Source: Desulfobacterales bacterium (lineage in GTDB: Bacteria > Desulfobacterota > Desulfobacteria > Desulfobacterales > C00003060). Taken from it: DNA of 5,789 nt. Below are positions 1 through 5,228 of this stretch, piece by piece. Within the stretch, counting starts at the first letter, position 1, and each line of letters starts with the position of its first letter. The notes under the pieces were generated by a model. That model was not told where the DNA came from, searched no databases, and saw nothing but the letters and a program-made list of their open reading frames with translations. The DNA is taken from contig DAOVOU010000154.1 in NCBI GenBank assembly GCA_030629475.1, positions 1-5,789 of the forward strand, read 5' to 3'. Position numbers and translations under genes: made by a program.

Positions 1-196
1 AAACCCGAGATAGATCTTGTTGCGTCGCAACCTTAGATTTATACAATTGGGCAATAACCATACGTTGAGATGCTGTATCACAAGATGCCCAACTCATATA
101 CATTTTACCATTCACTATGACTCTCTTTATCCCGCCAGATTCGATCACTTGAATCTTTTTCGGCTTCTCATGCCCTGGAAAATAATTTTGTTTCAT
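1..196 (-). CDS. N-terminal part of a helix-turn-helix, transposase-like protein (runs off the window)
   Basis: The minus strand reads open from an ATG at 196 to the window edge, giving 65 codons that begin MKQNYFPGHEKPKK. A purine-rich Shine-Dalgarno (AGGGGG, 207-202) lies five bases before the ATG, which supports this start. The segment ending AQLYKSKVATQQDLSRV looks like the first helix and turn of a helix-turn-helix. It resembles the pattern in large orphan transposases whose N-terminus is a short beta-rich region followed by a QLY..G.AtQ..LA-type HTH. The family match is from memory and only moderately sure. The catalytic part, if present, lies outside the window. It diverges from the plus-strand cysteine-rich gene. 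The plus-strand ORF over the same bases (17-307) has low-complexity content and no visible ribosome site, and is judged a shadow. Confidence 0.65.
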   Translation of the reverse strand, partial: MKQNYFPGHEKPKKIQVIESGGIKRVIVNGKMYMSWASCDTASQRMVIAQLYKSKVATQQDLSRV

Positions 197-219
197 GCCT
201 ACCCCCTTGTACTGCGGGC

Positions 220-247
220 AGGATACCGAAAAAATGCCAAAACTCAA
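220..247 (-). promoter_or_regulatory. Possible sigma-70 type promoter for the transposase-like gene
   Basis: On the minus strand TTGAGT (247-242) and TATCCT (225-220) are separated by 16 bases. They sit just upstream of the Shine-Dalgarno and ATG of the transposase-like gene. Each hexamer matches the consensus at four positions (TTGAnn and TATnnT), so this is a plausible but unproven promoter. Confidence 0.35.
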
Positions 248-302
248 ATCCACAAGAAATTTTTTAAAATGCGCCCTTTTTATTTCGCTGTAATATCACC
301 TG

Positions 303-341
303 CTTAGGCCACCCCTCTTTTTAGCGTGGCTGTTTGCTAAG
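303..341. other. Interrupted inverted repeat between the two divergent genes
   Basis: CTTAG-GCCAC (303-312) pairs with GTGGC (326-330) and, after a six-base interruption on one side, CTAAG (337-341). It would form a ten-pair stem with a bulge and a T-rich loop. Slightly downstream ATCTTAAGAT (349-358) is a perfect 10-bp palindrome. No T-run follows the stem, so it is not a convincing terminator. Its role is unknown. Otherwise 197-477 shows no gene I can support. Confidence 0.3.
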
Positions 342-477
342 ACCTCTGATCTTAAGATTGTGGCGGCGCCAGCCTATCTATTCAACGGTTGCAAGCTGAC
401 TTTCGAATCTGTCCTCTAATAATATCCCTCCAAGATATCAATTCATTTTTTCCTCCAACGTGGTATAGAGATTCTCA

Positions 478-939
478 ATGAAGAAAGAAAAGCATAAGAT
501 GACGATGATTGAGAAGGCGAGAGAGTGTGATAATTGTCTATGCTGGTTGAAGTATTGTGACGCTGAGTGTTGCAAGGGATTCCAATGCCCTATTGGACCG
601 GACACTGGGACATGGATTAAGGATGGTGTGTTTAAGATCCGTGTACCGATGAACCCTGACAAGAAATGGTATTTTGAACTACATGGTGTGCAGGTTGACG
701 ATAACTTGCTTAATATTCCCGAAGAGCGTTGTGAGTTTTTGCCACGGCTTGTAACCGTTCATATGTCGTGTGAGCTTCTAACGAAGGATAATCTTTGTGT
801 TGGCCATCCTGACAACAAGCCTGAAATCTGCAAAGGGCTCACATTGGAGACAACAAAACAAGCGTTGCCAATGGATGCAGATGCGGCTGAAGAGGGCTAT
901 CGCCTAACCCCTAACTGCCTGTTTAACTTTAAGAAGTGA
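478..939 (+). CDS. Cysteine-rich YkgJ-like (CxxCxxCC family) putative metal-binding protein
   Basis: This 153-residue protein has ten cysteines apart from isolated ones. An N-terminal cluster (C17, C20, C22, C27, C31, C32, C37) contains CDNC and AECCKG. A later set (C85, C98, C107, C118, C147) includes the segment CELLTKDNLCVGHPDNKPEIC. That layout, a cysteine cluster followed by C...L....C..H..KP..C, matches the YkgJ family annotated as zinc/iron-chelating proteins of unknown cellular role. No signal peptide or membrane segment is visible, so it is probably cytoplasmic. The start at 478 has only a weak AGAG seven bases upstream. ATGs at 499 and 505 (residues 8 and 10) are possible alternatives and would keep every cysteine. 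It has no operon partner on this strand, since the following 200 bases lack a clear gene. The family call is fairly good; the function is unknown. Confidence 0.8.
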   Translation: MKKEKHKMTMIEKARECDNCLCWLKYCDAECCKGFQCPIGPDTGTWIKDGVFKIRVPMNPDKKWYFELHGVQVDDNLLNIPEERCEFLPRLVTVHMSCELLTKDNLCVGHPDNKPEICKGLTLETTKQALPMDADAAEEGYRLTPNCLFNFKK

Positions 940-1166
940 GGAGCAACCATTCAGAATCCTTGACAAACACCTGCTCTGCTGGTAGCCTGCCTTTTCCATT
1001 GAGATAGCCCTGTGATCCATTCTGATGTGCTGAATGTTTCTGAGATATGATTCAAACAAATCTTTGTGGGTCAAGGCCCCAGGTTCGCACCCATTCACAC
1101 TGCCCATCCCCTTTGACGCTTTGTTGGAGATGAAACTTCGCATACTGAAATGTCGGAGGTAAGTTG
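940..1166 (+). other. Stretch of uncertain coding status, probably a gene relic
   Basis: No gene can be firmly supported here. On the plus strand a 42-codon frame (1034-1162, beginning MFLRYDSNKSLW and ending LRILKCRR) lacks a ribosome site and is preceded in frame by several stops. On the minus strand an ORF (1341-904) crosses the whole stretch. Its ATG lies in truncated intron sequence, with the nearest purine run too close to the start codon, and its 3' end overlaps the cysteine-rich gene. Neither product is recognised. The stretch looks like decayed coding sequence left between an intact gene and a broken mobile element. Confidence 0.35.
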
Positions 1167-1304
1167 GTGAATAAAAGAGCGCATTATTTAAATCATGATA
1201 TACCTTTGTCACCAGTGCTTTATGATTTATTTGAGTACCAGAAAAACAAGGAATTGGGATCTTTCTTCTTTGAAAATGTGGAAAGAGAGGGCGTTTCATT
1301 ATGA
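1167..1304 (+). CDS. Small unknown ORF with a strong ribosome binding site
   Basis: A GTG at 1167 follows CGGAGGT (1154-1160) at a spacing of six bases, which is an excellent translation signal. The 45-residue product starts MNKRAHYLNHDIPLSP and ends FENVEREGVSL. It is acidic-to-neutral with no membrane segment, and I do not recognise a family. The amino acid mix is that of a normal soluble protein rather than of random sequence. Its stop overlaps the ATG of a second frame in an ATGA (1301-1304), the classic sign of translational coupling. That second frame (MSRVELASLVLVF...) runs only about 13 codons before it enters truncated group II intron sequence, after which it continues as antisense to 1474. 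A small-gene pair such as a toxin-antitoxin is possible, and so is the C-terminal relic of a larger gene. Confidence 0.4.
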   Translation: MNKRAHYLNHDIPLSPVLYDLFEYQKNKELGSFFFENVEREGVSL

Positions 1305-1339
1305 GCAGAGTGGAATTGGCCAGTTTGGTTCTTGTTTTC

Positions 1340-1456
1340 ATTCCCCTTGGTCAGCCCCCTTTCCTCCACCTTCTCCGCAGACTACGGCGTACCGCAGTCC
1401 TTGTTCGAGGGCTTCACAGGTACTATGAAGCTGTCCGACTTCCCGCAACCGTTCAT
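1340..1456 (-). pseudogene. Group II intron reverse transcriptase/maturase, N-terminal remnant with internal stop
   Basis: From the ATG at 1456 the minus strand reads MNGCGKSDSFIVPVKPSNKD and continues CGTP. A TAG at 1384-1382 follows, and the same frame goes on as SAEKVEERGLTKGN. Intact members of this family, from memory, read MNG..KSD.P.VP.K..NK at the start and VE.RGLAKGN about 35 residues in, with no stop between them. The match on both sides of the TAG shows a nonsense mutation in a once-functional gene. Recognisable sequence ends near 1340. The reverse transcriptase fingers and palm, the maturase X domain and any endonuclease domain are all missing, so no active product is possible. 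Confidence 0.7.
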
Positions 1457-1922
1457 CGCCGTCGTACTCCTTAGATTCACGGCGCGGACCTCGCTCTGCC
1501 ACCAGACAAGGCCAGTTCGCGGGATCTCCCGGTTCTCGTGCATAAGAGTGTCCACGCATGCTCAGGGTCTCTGACTCCGCGGGGCCGGTGGGCGACTCGC
1601 TGAGTAACGCCGCACACCGTGTTGCCTTCCCTACCGTCCGACGAGGTCGGCACCCCGAAAGGGTGATTTCGGAGCTCAATGGCTGGCCTACGCTTTCCCC
1701 TGTCAACGCTTCACGTGCAACCTCACGGTTGCCCGCGCATGACTCGGGGCCATGATGGAACAGCTACTCCTTTCATGTAGGGCTCTTTCATCCCCTACTC
1801 TATGCCGGTTTATCCCGGCGCTTTCCGAACGTCCCGGTCGCCGGTCTTTCTGCACCAACGTCCCAGTCGTCGGCCGAGGGATCGCATCAGCGACCTTTGT
1901 CCGGAATATCGACCAGCACCAC
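1340..1922 (-). mobile_element. Truncated group II intron (5' domains only)
   Basis: Read on the minus strand, this block matches my recollection of the 5' RNA region of bacterial group II introns that encode maturases beginning MNG-G-KSD. Diagnostic stretches are CATGAAAGGAGTAGC (1775-1761), then GAGTCATGCGCGGGCAACCG with GTGAAGCGTTGACAGGGGAAAG and GTAGGCCAGCCATTGAGC, and finally AAGGCAACACGGTGTGCGG. The likely 5' end is the GTGGTGC at 1922, by analogy with the GUGYG start; this boundary is uncertain by tens of bases. The maturase start codon at 1456 sits about 465 bases in, compatible with domains I-III preceding domain IV. The homology stops near 1340 within the maturase N-terminus. The rest of the maturase and domains V and VI, needed for splicing, are absent, so the element is a dead 5' remnant. 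Confidence 0.7.
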
Positions 1923-2078
1923 CCCCCCACTGCCACGACCTGAGCGGTTTTGTCGGCGAGATAACCTTTGAGGGAGATCTTGGCGAGTTTTGGCCCTTTT
2001 CGGTCTTGGGGCAGTTCGTTCATGTGGGGAATAATGCACTTTCCCCAGATCTCATTCTTATTCCAAAAAAAATTGGTT

Positions 2079-2101
2079 ACTGTGACCGTATCTGTCACAG
2101 T
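2079..2101. promoter_or_regulatory. Perfect 8-bp inverted repeat, candidate operator
   Basis: ACTGTGAC (2079-2086) and GTCACAGT (2094-2101) are perfect inverted arms around a seven-base centre. The TGTGA/TCACA half-sites recall CRP-type operators, but the 9-base spacing between them is longer than the usual 6. It lies about 140 bases upstream of the WYL regulator. It could be an autoregulatory operator for that gene, an end of a lost mobile element, or an operator for the gene interrupted by the intron. Confidence 0.4.
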
Positions 2102-2232
2102 CTTATGTTATAAGGAAGGCAGATAAAAGAACCGGTCGGGCTCCAAGCTTTACTTTGACGTTCCTTGATGATAAAGAACCCACTTAAATCATTGACAAGT
2201 AAGCCAACTTGATCGTCACCTATATCTGGTGC

Positions 2233-2238
2233 AGGAGG
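2233..2238 (+). promoter_or_regulatory. Ribosome binding site that fixes the WYL gene start
   Basis: AGGAGG lies five bases before the ATG at 2244. The upstream GTG at 2229 overlaps the edge of this site and cannot use it, so 2244 is the better start. Confidence 0.8.
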
Positions 2239-2243
2239 ACGGC

Positions 2244-3254
2244 ATGCGGGGTGACCAGCTAGCGAGACAGTGGCGTATTTTGCGGACCATTGAGACCCGA
2301 GAGCAGGGTATCACCGTGGCTGAACTTGCTACACAAGAAGACTGCCACCTCCGCACCATCTGGCGAGATCTGGCTGCCATCCAGGCCGCCGGTTTCCCCC
2401 TCTACTCCGAGAAATACGGCAATAAAACCCGCTGGGGCTTTATCGAAGGCTACAAGTTTCACCTCCCTGTCCCCTTTACCGTCACAGAGTTGATGAGTCT
2501 GTACTTTTACCGGGACATACTCCGGATTTTCAAAGACACAGTATTTTATGAATCCTTGGATGAACTCTTCAGTAAGGTCCGCTCAACCCTGCCTCCCGAA
2601 AGCTTGTCATATCTGAGGCGCATCGAGCAGACGTTTCACATCGGCTTTAAGCCTTTCAAGGATTACTCCAGGTTCAAGGAGATCATCAAGCAGATCAATG
2701 ACGCAGTTCTGAAACTGCGGGTGATCGAAATACGCTATTACTCCATGTCCTCAAAGCAGGAGACCACACGGAAGGTAGACCCATACAAGGTCTGGTTCTT
2801 TAACGGCACGCTTTATTTGATCGGCTGGTGCCATGTCCACGATGAAATCCGTATGTTTGTCCTGGACCGCATCAAACTTCTCCATGTGACCAAAGAGCGA
2901 TTTATGCCGCCTGATGACTTTGACCTGGATGCATACATGAGGGACTCTTTTGGTGTTATCCGTACAGACGTTGAAAAGGTCGTGATCAAATTCGACCCCT
3001 CTCTGGAAAGGTATCTCAAGGAAAACATCTGGCATCCATCTCAGATTTTCAAGAAAGACAAGGACGGAAGCGTTCTTATGACTATGGAGGTTGGAGGCCT
3101 CCGTGAGGTGATGAGTTGGGTCCTGGGCTTTGGAAGCCAGGCCGAGGTGCTGGAGCCCGCCCATTTGCGGCAGGCTGTGGCAGTAGAGCATTCGGCCACG
3201 GCAGAAAAGTATTCTGAAAGGCGTGCATTTACCTGTCAGGAAGGTTCAAAATAA
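2244..3254 (+). CDS. WYL-domain helix-turn-helix transcriptional regulator (YafY/DeoR-like)
   Basis: The 336-residue protein has the standard architecture of WYL regulators. An N-terminal winged HTH spans about residues 8-58, with GITVAELATQEDCHLRTIWRD as helix-turn-recognition helix. A linker follows, then a WYL domain at about 145-225 containing IEIRYYSMS, KVDPYKVWFFNGTLYLIGWC and IRMFVLDRIKLL. The WYL signature tripeptide appears in variant form as LYLIGW. A C-terminal WCX extension covers about 243-312, with VVIKFDPS and VMSWVLGFGSQAEVLEP. Length is typical. Such proteins bind operator DNA and sense a ligand, often nucleic acid or nucleotide, through the WYL domain. Many sit beside and control defence systems, including CRISPR-Cas, BREX and CBASS. 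It is followed after eight bases by the exonuclease gene, so the two are probably one operon. The target operator is unknown; candidate palindromes lie at 2079-2101 and 5130-5144. Confidence 0.92.
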   Translation: MRGDQLARQWRILRTIETREQGITVAELATQEDCHLRTIWRDLAAIQAAGFPLYSEKYGNKTRWGFIEGYKFHLPVPFTVTELMSLYFYRDILRIFKDTVFYESLDELFSKVRSTLPPESLSYLRRIEQTFHIGFKPFKDYSRFKEIIKQINDAVLKLRVIEIRYYSMSSKQETTRKVDPYKVWFFNGTLYLIGWCHVHDEIRMFVLDRIKLLHVTKERFMPPDDFDLDAYMRDSFGVIRTDVEKVVIKFDPSLERYLKENIWHPSQIFKKDKDGSVLMTMEVGGLREVMSWVLGFGSQAEVLEPAHLRQAVAVEHSATAEKYSERRAFTCQEGSK

Positions 3255-3262
3255 AGACATAC

Positions 3263-3808
3263 ATGTCTCGAATCTCCTTAACCAATTCAGTTGAATCAGC
3301 ATATCGTTATGTGGTTTTCGATGTTGAAACAACAGGTCTTTCCCCCGGAAAGGGGGATCGGGTCATAGAGATTGGCGCTGTTGCCATCGAGGACAACACC
3401 ATTGTTGAAGAATTTCACAGCTTGATAGATATAGGAAGAGAAATTCCGAAAACGGTTCAAATGGTACACGGAATAACTAACGAGATGCTTTCGGGCAAGC
3501 CAACACCTGAGGAAATTATCCCGCTGTTTCATGAATTCATAGTTGGGGCGATCCTCATAGGCCATAACGCAAGGTTTGATATTGGTTTCCTAGAAAAAGA
3601 GTTTGAAAGATTAAGGCTGAACTTAACCAACAGGCATTTATGCACACTTGAAATTAGCAGAAAGCGATATCCTAATCTACCCAATCACAAACTGGAAACA
3701 GTGGGACGATATCTATTCGGGAAATCTATAGAAGAGATGAAAAACCACCGTGCCCTTGATGACGCAAGACTGGCGGCTATGATATGGCTTGAAATGGAAA
3801 AGATATGA
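3263..3808 (+). CDS. DEDDh-family 3'-5' exonuclease (DnaQ/PolC-type domain, stand-alone)
   Basis: All exonuclease motifs are visible in this 181-residue protein. ExoI is VVFDVETTG with D20 and E22. ExoII is IGHNARFDIGFL with D106. ExoIII is NHRALDDAR with H162 and D167. The IPKTVQMVHGITNEML segment (61-76) is the usual IP..V..VHGI linker. These acidic residues bind two divalent metals and remove nucleotides from 3' ends of DNA or RNA. Nothing beyond the exonuclease domain is present, so this is neither a polymerase nor a full-length DinG-type helicase fusion. The start at 3263 lies eight bases after the WYL gene stop and has no strong Shine-Dalgarno, which suggests translational coupling. DEDDh nucleases are known to trim prespacers in some CRISPR systems, sometimes fused to Cas2. 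Such a role here is inference from the nearby cas3-like genes. Confidence 0.93.
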   Translation: MSRISLTNSVESAYRYVVFDVETTGLSPGKGDRVIEIGAVAIEDNTIVEEFHSLIDIGREIPKTVQMVHGITNEMLSGKPTPEEIIPLFHEFIVGAILIGHNARFDIGFLEKEFERLRLNLTNRHLCTLEISRKRYPNLPNHKLETVGRYLFGKSIEEMKNHRALDDARLAAMIWLEMEKI

Positions 3809-3812
3809 GCGG

Positions 3813-3835
3813 TTCAGTCCATAGGCTGGATTGAA
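3813..3835 (+). terminator. Hairpin just after the exonuclease gene, possible weak terminator
   Basis: TTCAGTCCA (3813-3821) and TGGATTGAA (3827-3835) form a nine-pair stem with one G-U pair and a five-base loop, beginning four bases after the stop codon at 3806-3808. There is no T-tract after it, so intrinsic termination would be weak. It may mark the operon end or stabilise the message 3' end. Confidence 0.35.
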
Positions 3836-3839
3836 TGAA

Positions 3840-3953
3840 ATGAAACCCGGCAAGAACGATCGCGCGGAACTTGGAACAAAGTTACTACAAGATGAACCTG
3901 CGTTGGGTTTTGCGTTGATCAGGCGAGCCTATAGACTGATCCCAGACATATGA
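3840..3953 (+). CDS. Possible 37-residue small protein of unknown function
   Basis: An ATG at 3840 opens a 37-codon frame reading MKPGKNDRAELGTKLLQD and ending RRAYRLIPDI. The composition looks protein-like (amphipathic, helix-forming), but there is no clear ribosome site and I recognise no family. It overlaps the hairpin region after the exonuclease gene and ends 85 bases before the DUF1016-type gene. It could equally be the remnant of a longer gene. Between 3954 and 4038 I see only the leader of the next gene. Confidence 0.25.
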   Translation: MKPGKNDRAELGTKLLQDEPALGFALIRRAYRLIPDI

Positions 3954-4027
3954 CATATGAGCTATTGGCGATTTGCTATCAATTACAGAGGCGCAGATCG
4001 GCAGACTGCGTCAGCCGCGAATGGATT

Positions 4028-4033
4028 GGAGGG
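4028..4033 (+). promoter_or_regulatory. Ribosome binding site that fixes the DUF1016 gene start
   Basis: GGAGGG lies five bases before the ATG at 4039. The upstream in-frame TTG (3973) and ATG (4021) lack such a site, so 4039 is preferred. Confidence 0.75.
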
Positions 4034-4038
4034 TGTCA

Positions 4039-5019
4039 ATGACGGCGAAGCCGATCAAAAGGAAGAGTGACAAGCCTGTGAGCATACAGGGGTATGATGG
4101 CCTTCTTTCCGGCATGGTCTCTCTCATTGAGGAGGCGCGACGGGTATCAGCACGAACCGTCAACGCCATCATGACGGCAACCTACTGGGAGATAGGTCGC
4201 CGCATTGTAGAAAACGAGCAGGGCGGGAAACGGCGGGCTGGGTATGGAGAGGCTCTGCTCAAGCAACTTTCGGCAGATCTTGCGAGCCGGTTTGGTCGAG
4301 GCTTCGCAAAAAGCAATCTCTACCAGATGCGGACCTTCTATCTGACGTATCAGGATATTTTCCAGACGGCGTTTGGAAAATCAAAGTCCCGAAAATTCCA
4401 GACACCGTCTGGAAAATCTCAGCCTCACAATTCGCAGACTCCGTCCGCGGAATTGACTGTTCAGGCCATCTCAGAACGATTTCCGCTCCCTTGGTCTGCC
4501 TATGTTCGACTCCTCTCCCTAAAGAGTAAGCAGGCCCGCGCTTTCTACGAGGAAGAAGCGCTACGTGGCGGATGGTCCGTGCGCCAGCTTAATCGGCAGA
4601 TCGAATCCCAATTCTACGAACGAACCGCTCTCTCGAAGAACAAAGCCGCTATGTTGACAAGGGGCGCGAAGCCGAAACCGCAGGACGCCCTTACGCCGGA
4701 AGAGCAGATCAAAGATCCCTATGTTCTGGAGTTCCTGAGCCTGAAAGACGAGTACTCGGAAAGCGAACTTCACGCCGACGCGGGCCAGATGCATATGTAT
4801 CTGAACTACGCCCGCGAGCACTGGACACATCCCGACGAGAACCCTCCAGTAGGACTCATCCTGTGCGCTCGGAAAGGCTCTGCCATGGCGAAATACGCCT
4901 TGGAAGGATTGCCGAACAAGGTCCTCGCCTCCGAATACCGCACTGTGCTCCCTGACGAGAAGCTGATTGCAGAGGAACTGAAGAGAACGAGGAAGTTGTT
5001 GGAAGAGAGGAAGAGATGA
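4039..5019 (+). CDS. DUF1016/YhcG-family protein with its nuclease core apparently deleted
   Basis: From ATG 4039 the product is 326 residues. The N-terminal DUF1016 domain is clear: LIEEARRVSARTVNAIMTATYWEIGRRIVE, GYGEALLKQLSADLASRFGRGF, then PLPWSAYVRLLSLKSKQARAFYEEEALRGGWSVRQLNRQI and YERTALSKNKAAML. These lead to EEQIKDPYVLEFLSLKDEYSESEL (ending residue 244). In intact relatives the next 60-80 residues form the PD-(D/E)XK nuclease core (a VDLLF-H---CLV-I-LK-type segment) before ADAGQMHMYLNYAREHW. Here ESEL is joined directly to HADAGQMHMYLNYAREHW (245 on), in frame, so the catalytic acidic residues and lysine are missing while the C-terminal flank (PVGLILCARKGSAMAKYALEG) is kept. A low-complexity insert with three FQTPSGKS-like copies spans residues 108-138. 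Family members are putative nucleases of defence or mobile contexts. Catalysis is unlikely here; a binding role could remain. It may sit as an insertion between the WYL operon and the cas genes. Confidence 0.88.
   Translation: MTAKPIKRKSDKPVSIQGYDGLLSGMVSLIEEARRVSARTVNAIMTATYWEIGRRIVENEQGGKRRAGYGEALLKQLSADLASRFGRGFAKSNLYQMRTFYLTYQDIFQTAFGKSKSRKFQTPSGKSQPHNSQTPSAELTVQAISERFPLPWSAYVRLLSLKSKQARAFYEEEALRGGWSVRQLNRQIESQFYERTALSKNKAAMLTRGAKPKPQDALTPEEQIKDPYVLEFLSLKDEYSESELHADAGQMHMYLNYAREHWTHPDENPPVGLILCARKGSAMAKYALEGLPNKVLASEYRTVLPDEKLIAEELKRTRKLLEERKR
4358..4417 (+). repeat. Two palindromic repeat copies inside the DUF1016 gene
   Basis: TTTTCCAGAC-ggc-GTTTGGAAAA (4358-4380) is a near-perfect palindrome with one mismatch. 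TTCCAGAC-acc-GTCTGGAA (4396-4414) is a perfect one. They encode the FQTAFGKS and FQTPSGKS copies of the protein insert. A third, degenerate copy at 4432-4449 encodes SQTPSA. The unit is both a tandem protein repeat and a DNA inverted repeat. Confidence 0.75.
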
Positions 5020-5103
5020 AGTCCCCTATTTTTTCCGGGGGATTAGATGGCCGGGATCGAAAAGGCCAGTGCCGGTTTTCAGGCTTGTGAATTGAATAAA
5101 GAA

Positions 5104-5123
5104 ACGCCCCTTTTCAGGGGCGT
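5104..5123 (-). terminator. Strong GC-rich hairpin; reads as an intrinsic terminator on the minus strand
   Basis: ACGCCCC (5104-5110) and GGGGCGT (5117-5123) are perfect seven-base arms around a six-base loop. On the plus strand the hairpin is not followed by a T-tract. On the minus strand it is followed by TTTCTTTATTC, the form of a rho-independent terminator. No minus-strand gene is visible that would need it. It may end antisense transcription or an unannotated small RNA, or act as a plus-strand structure upstream of the cas3-like genes. A separate TCCCC/GGGGA inverted repeat (5022-5026 with 5038-5042) lies just after the DUF1016 stop, with its T-run in the loop, so it is not a standard terminator. 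Confidence 0.5.
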
Positions 5124-5129
5124 CGGCCC

Positions 5130-5144
5130 AACGATACTATCGTT
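5130..5144. promoter_or_regulatory. Perfect short palindrome, candidate operator upstream of the cas3-like genes
   Basis: AACGAT and ATCGTT are perfect inverted arms around ACT. GCCC before (5126-5129) and GGGGGGGC after (5146-5153) extend it into a longer stem with a bulge. It lies about 85 bases upstream of the first HD gene, a position suited to an operator for a repressor or to a structured leader. No matching copy was seen upstream of the WYL gene. Confidence 0.4.
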
Positions 5145-5228
5145 AGGGGGGGCTATGTTTGAATCAATTCTATTAGCAAAGGGGCTTCATTGTCAAAGGC
5201 TTTTTGGAAATCTATGGAGTTAACACGG

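Larger units (their letters stand above)
1923..2243. other. Exon-like and intergenic stretch between the intron remnant and the WYL gene
   Basis: On the minus strand the bases just upstream of the intron 5' end can be read from an ATG at 2023 as MNELPQDRKGPKLAKISLKG and on into AVGG at the intron junction. This may be the 5' end of the gene the intron entered, but I do not recognise it and see no good ribosome site. From about 2102 to 2228 I see no gene and no clear promoter. A TTGACA at 2192-2197 has no -10 partner at normal spacing (the closest, TATATC at 2221, is 23 bases away). Confidence 0.3.

Noticed and set aside
1167..1301. Possible tyrosine recombinase fragment (HDIPLSPVLYDLFEYQ)
   Set aside because: The phrase loosely recalls the beta-hairpin of phage integrases, but no catalytic R, H-x-x-R or Y can be placed, so the product is left as unknown.
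904..1341. 145-codon minus-strand ORF across the gap after the cysteine-rich gene
   Set aside because: Its ATG lies in truncated intron sequence with no properly spaced ribosome site, it overlaps the end of a better-supported gene, and the product matches no family I know. A relic coding frame here cannot be excluded.
1332..1755. Several plus- and minus-strand ORFs of 60-120 codons within the intron block
   Set aside because: Structured group II intron RNA gives long spurious frames on both strands; these lack ribosome sites and are commonly mis-annotated as hypothetical proteins.
1703..2098. 131-codon minus-strand ORF beginning MTDTVTVTNFF
   Set aside because: Most of it is intron domain I sequence and its start overlaps the 2079-2101 inverted repeat; only the stretch from 2023 to the intron edge might be a true exon.
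5126..5152. Integron attC-like boxes (GCCCAAC ... GTTAGGG)
   Set aside because: The two boxes resemble RYYYAAC and GTTRRRY but the last base does not fit and they are only nine bases apart, far less than in real attC sites.
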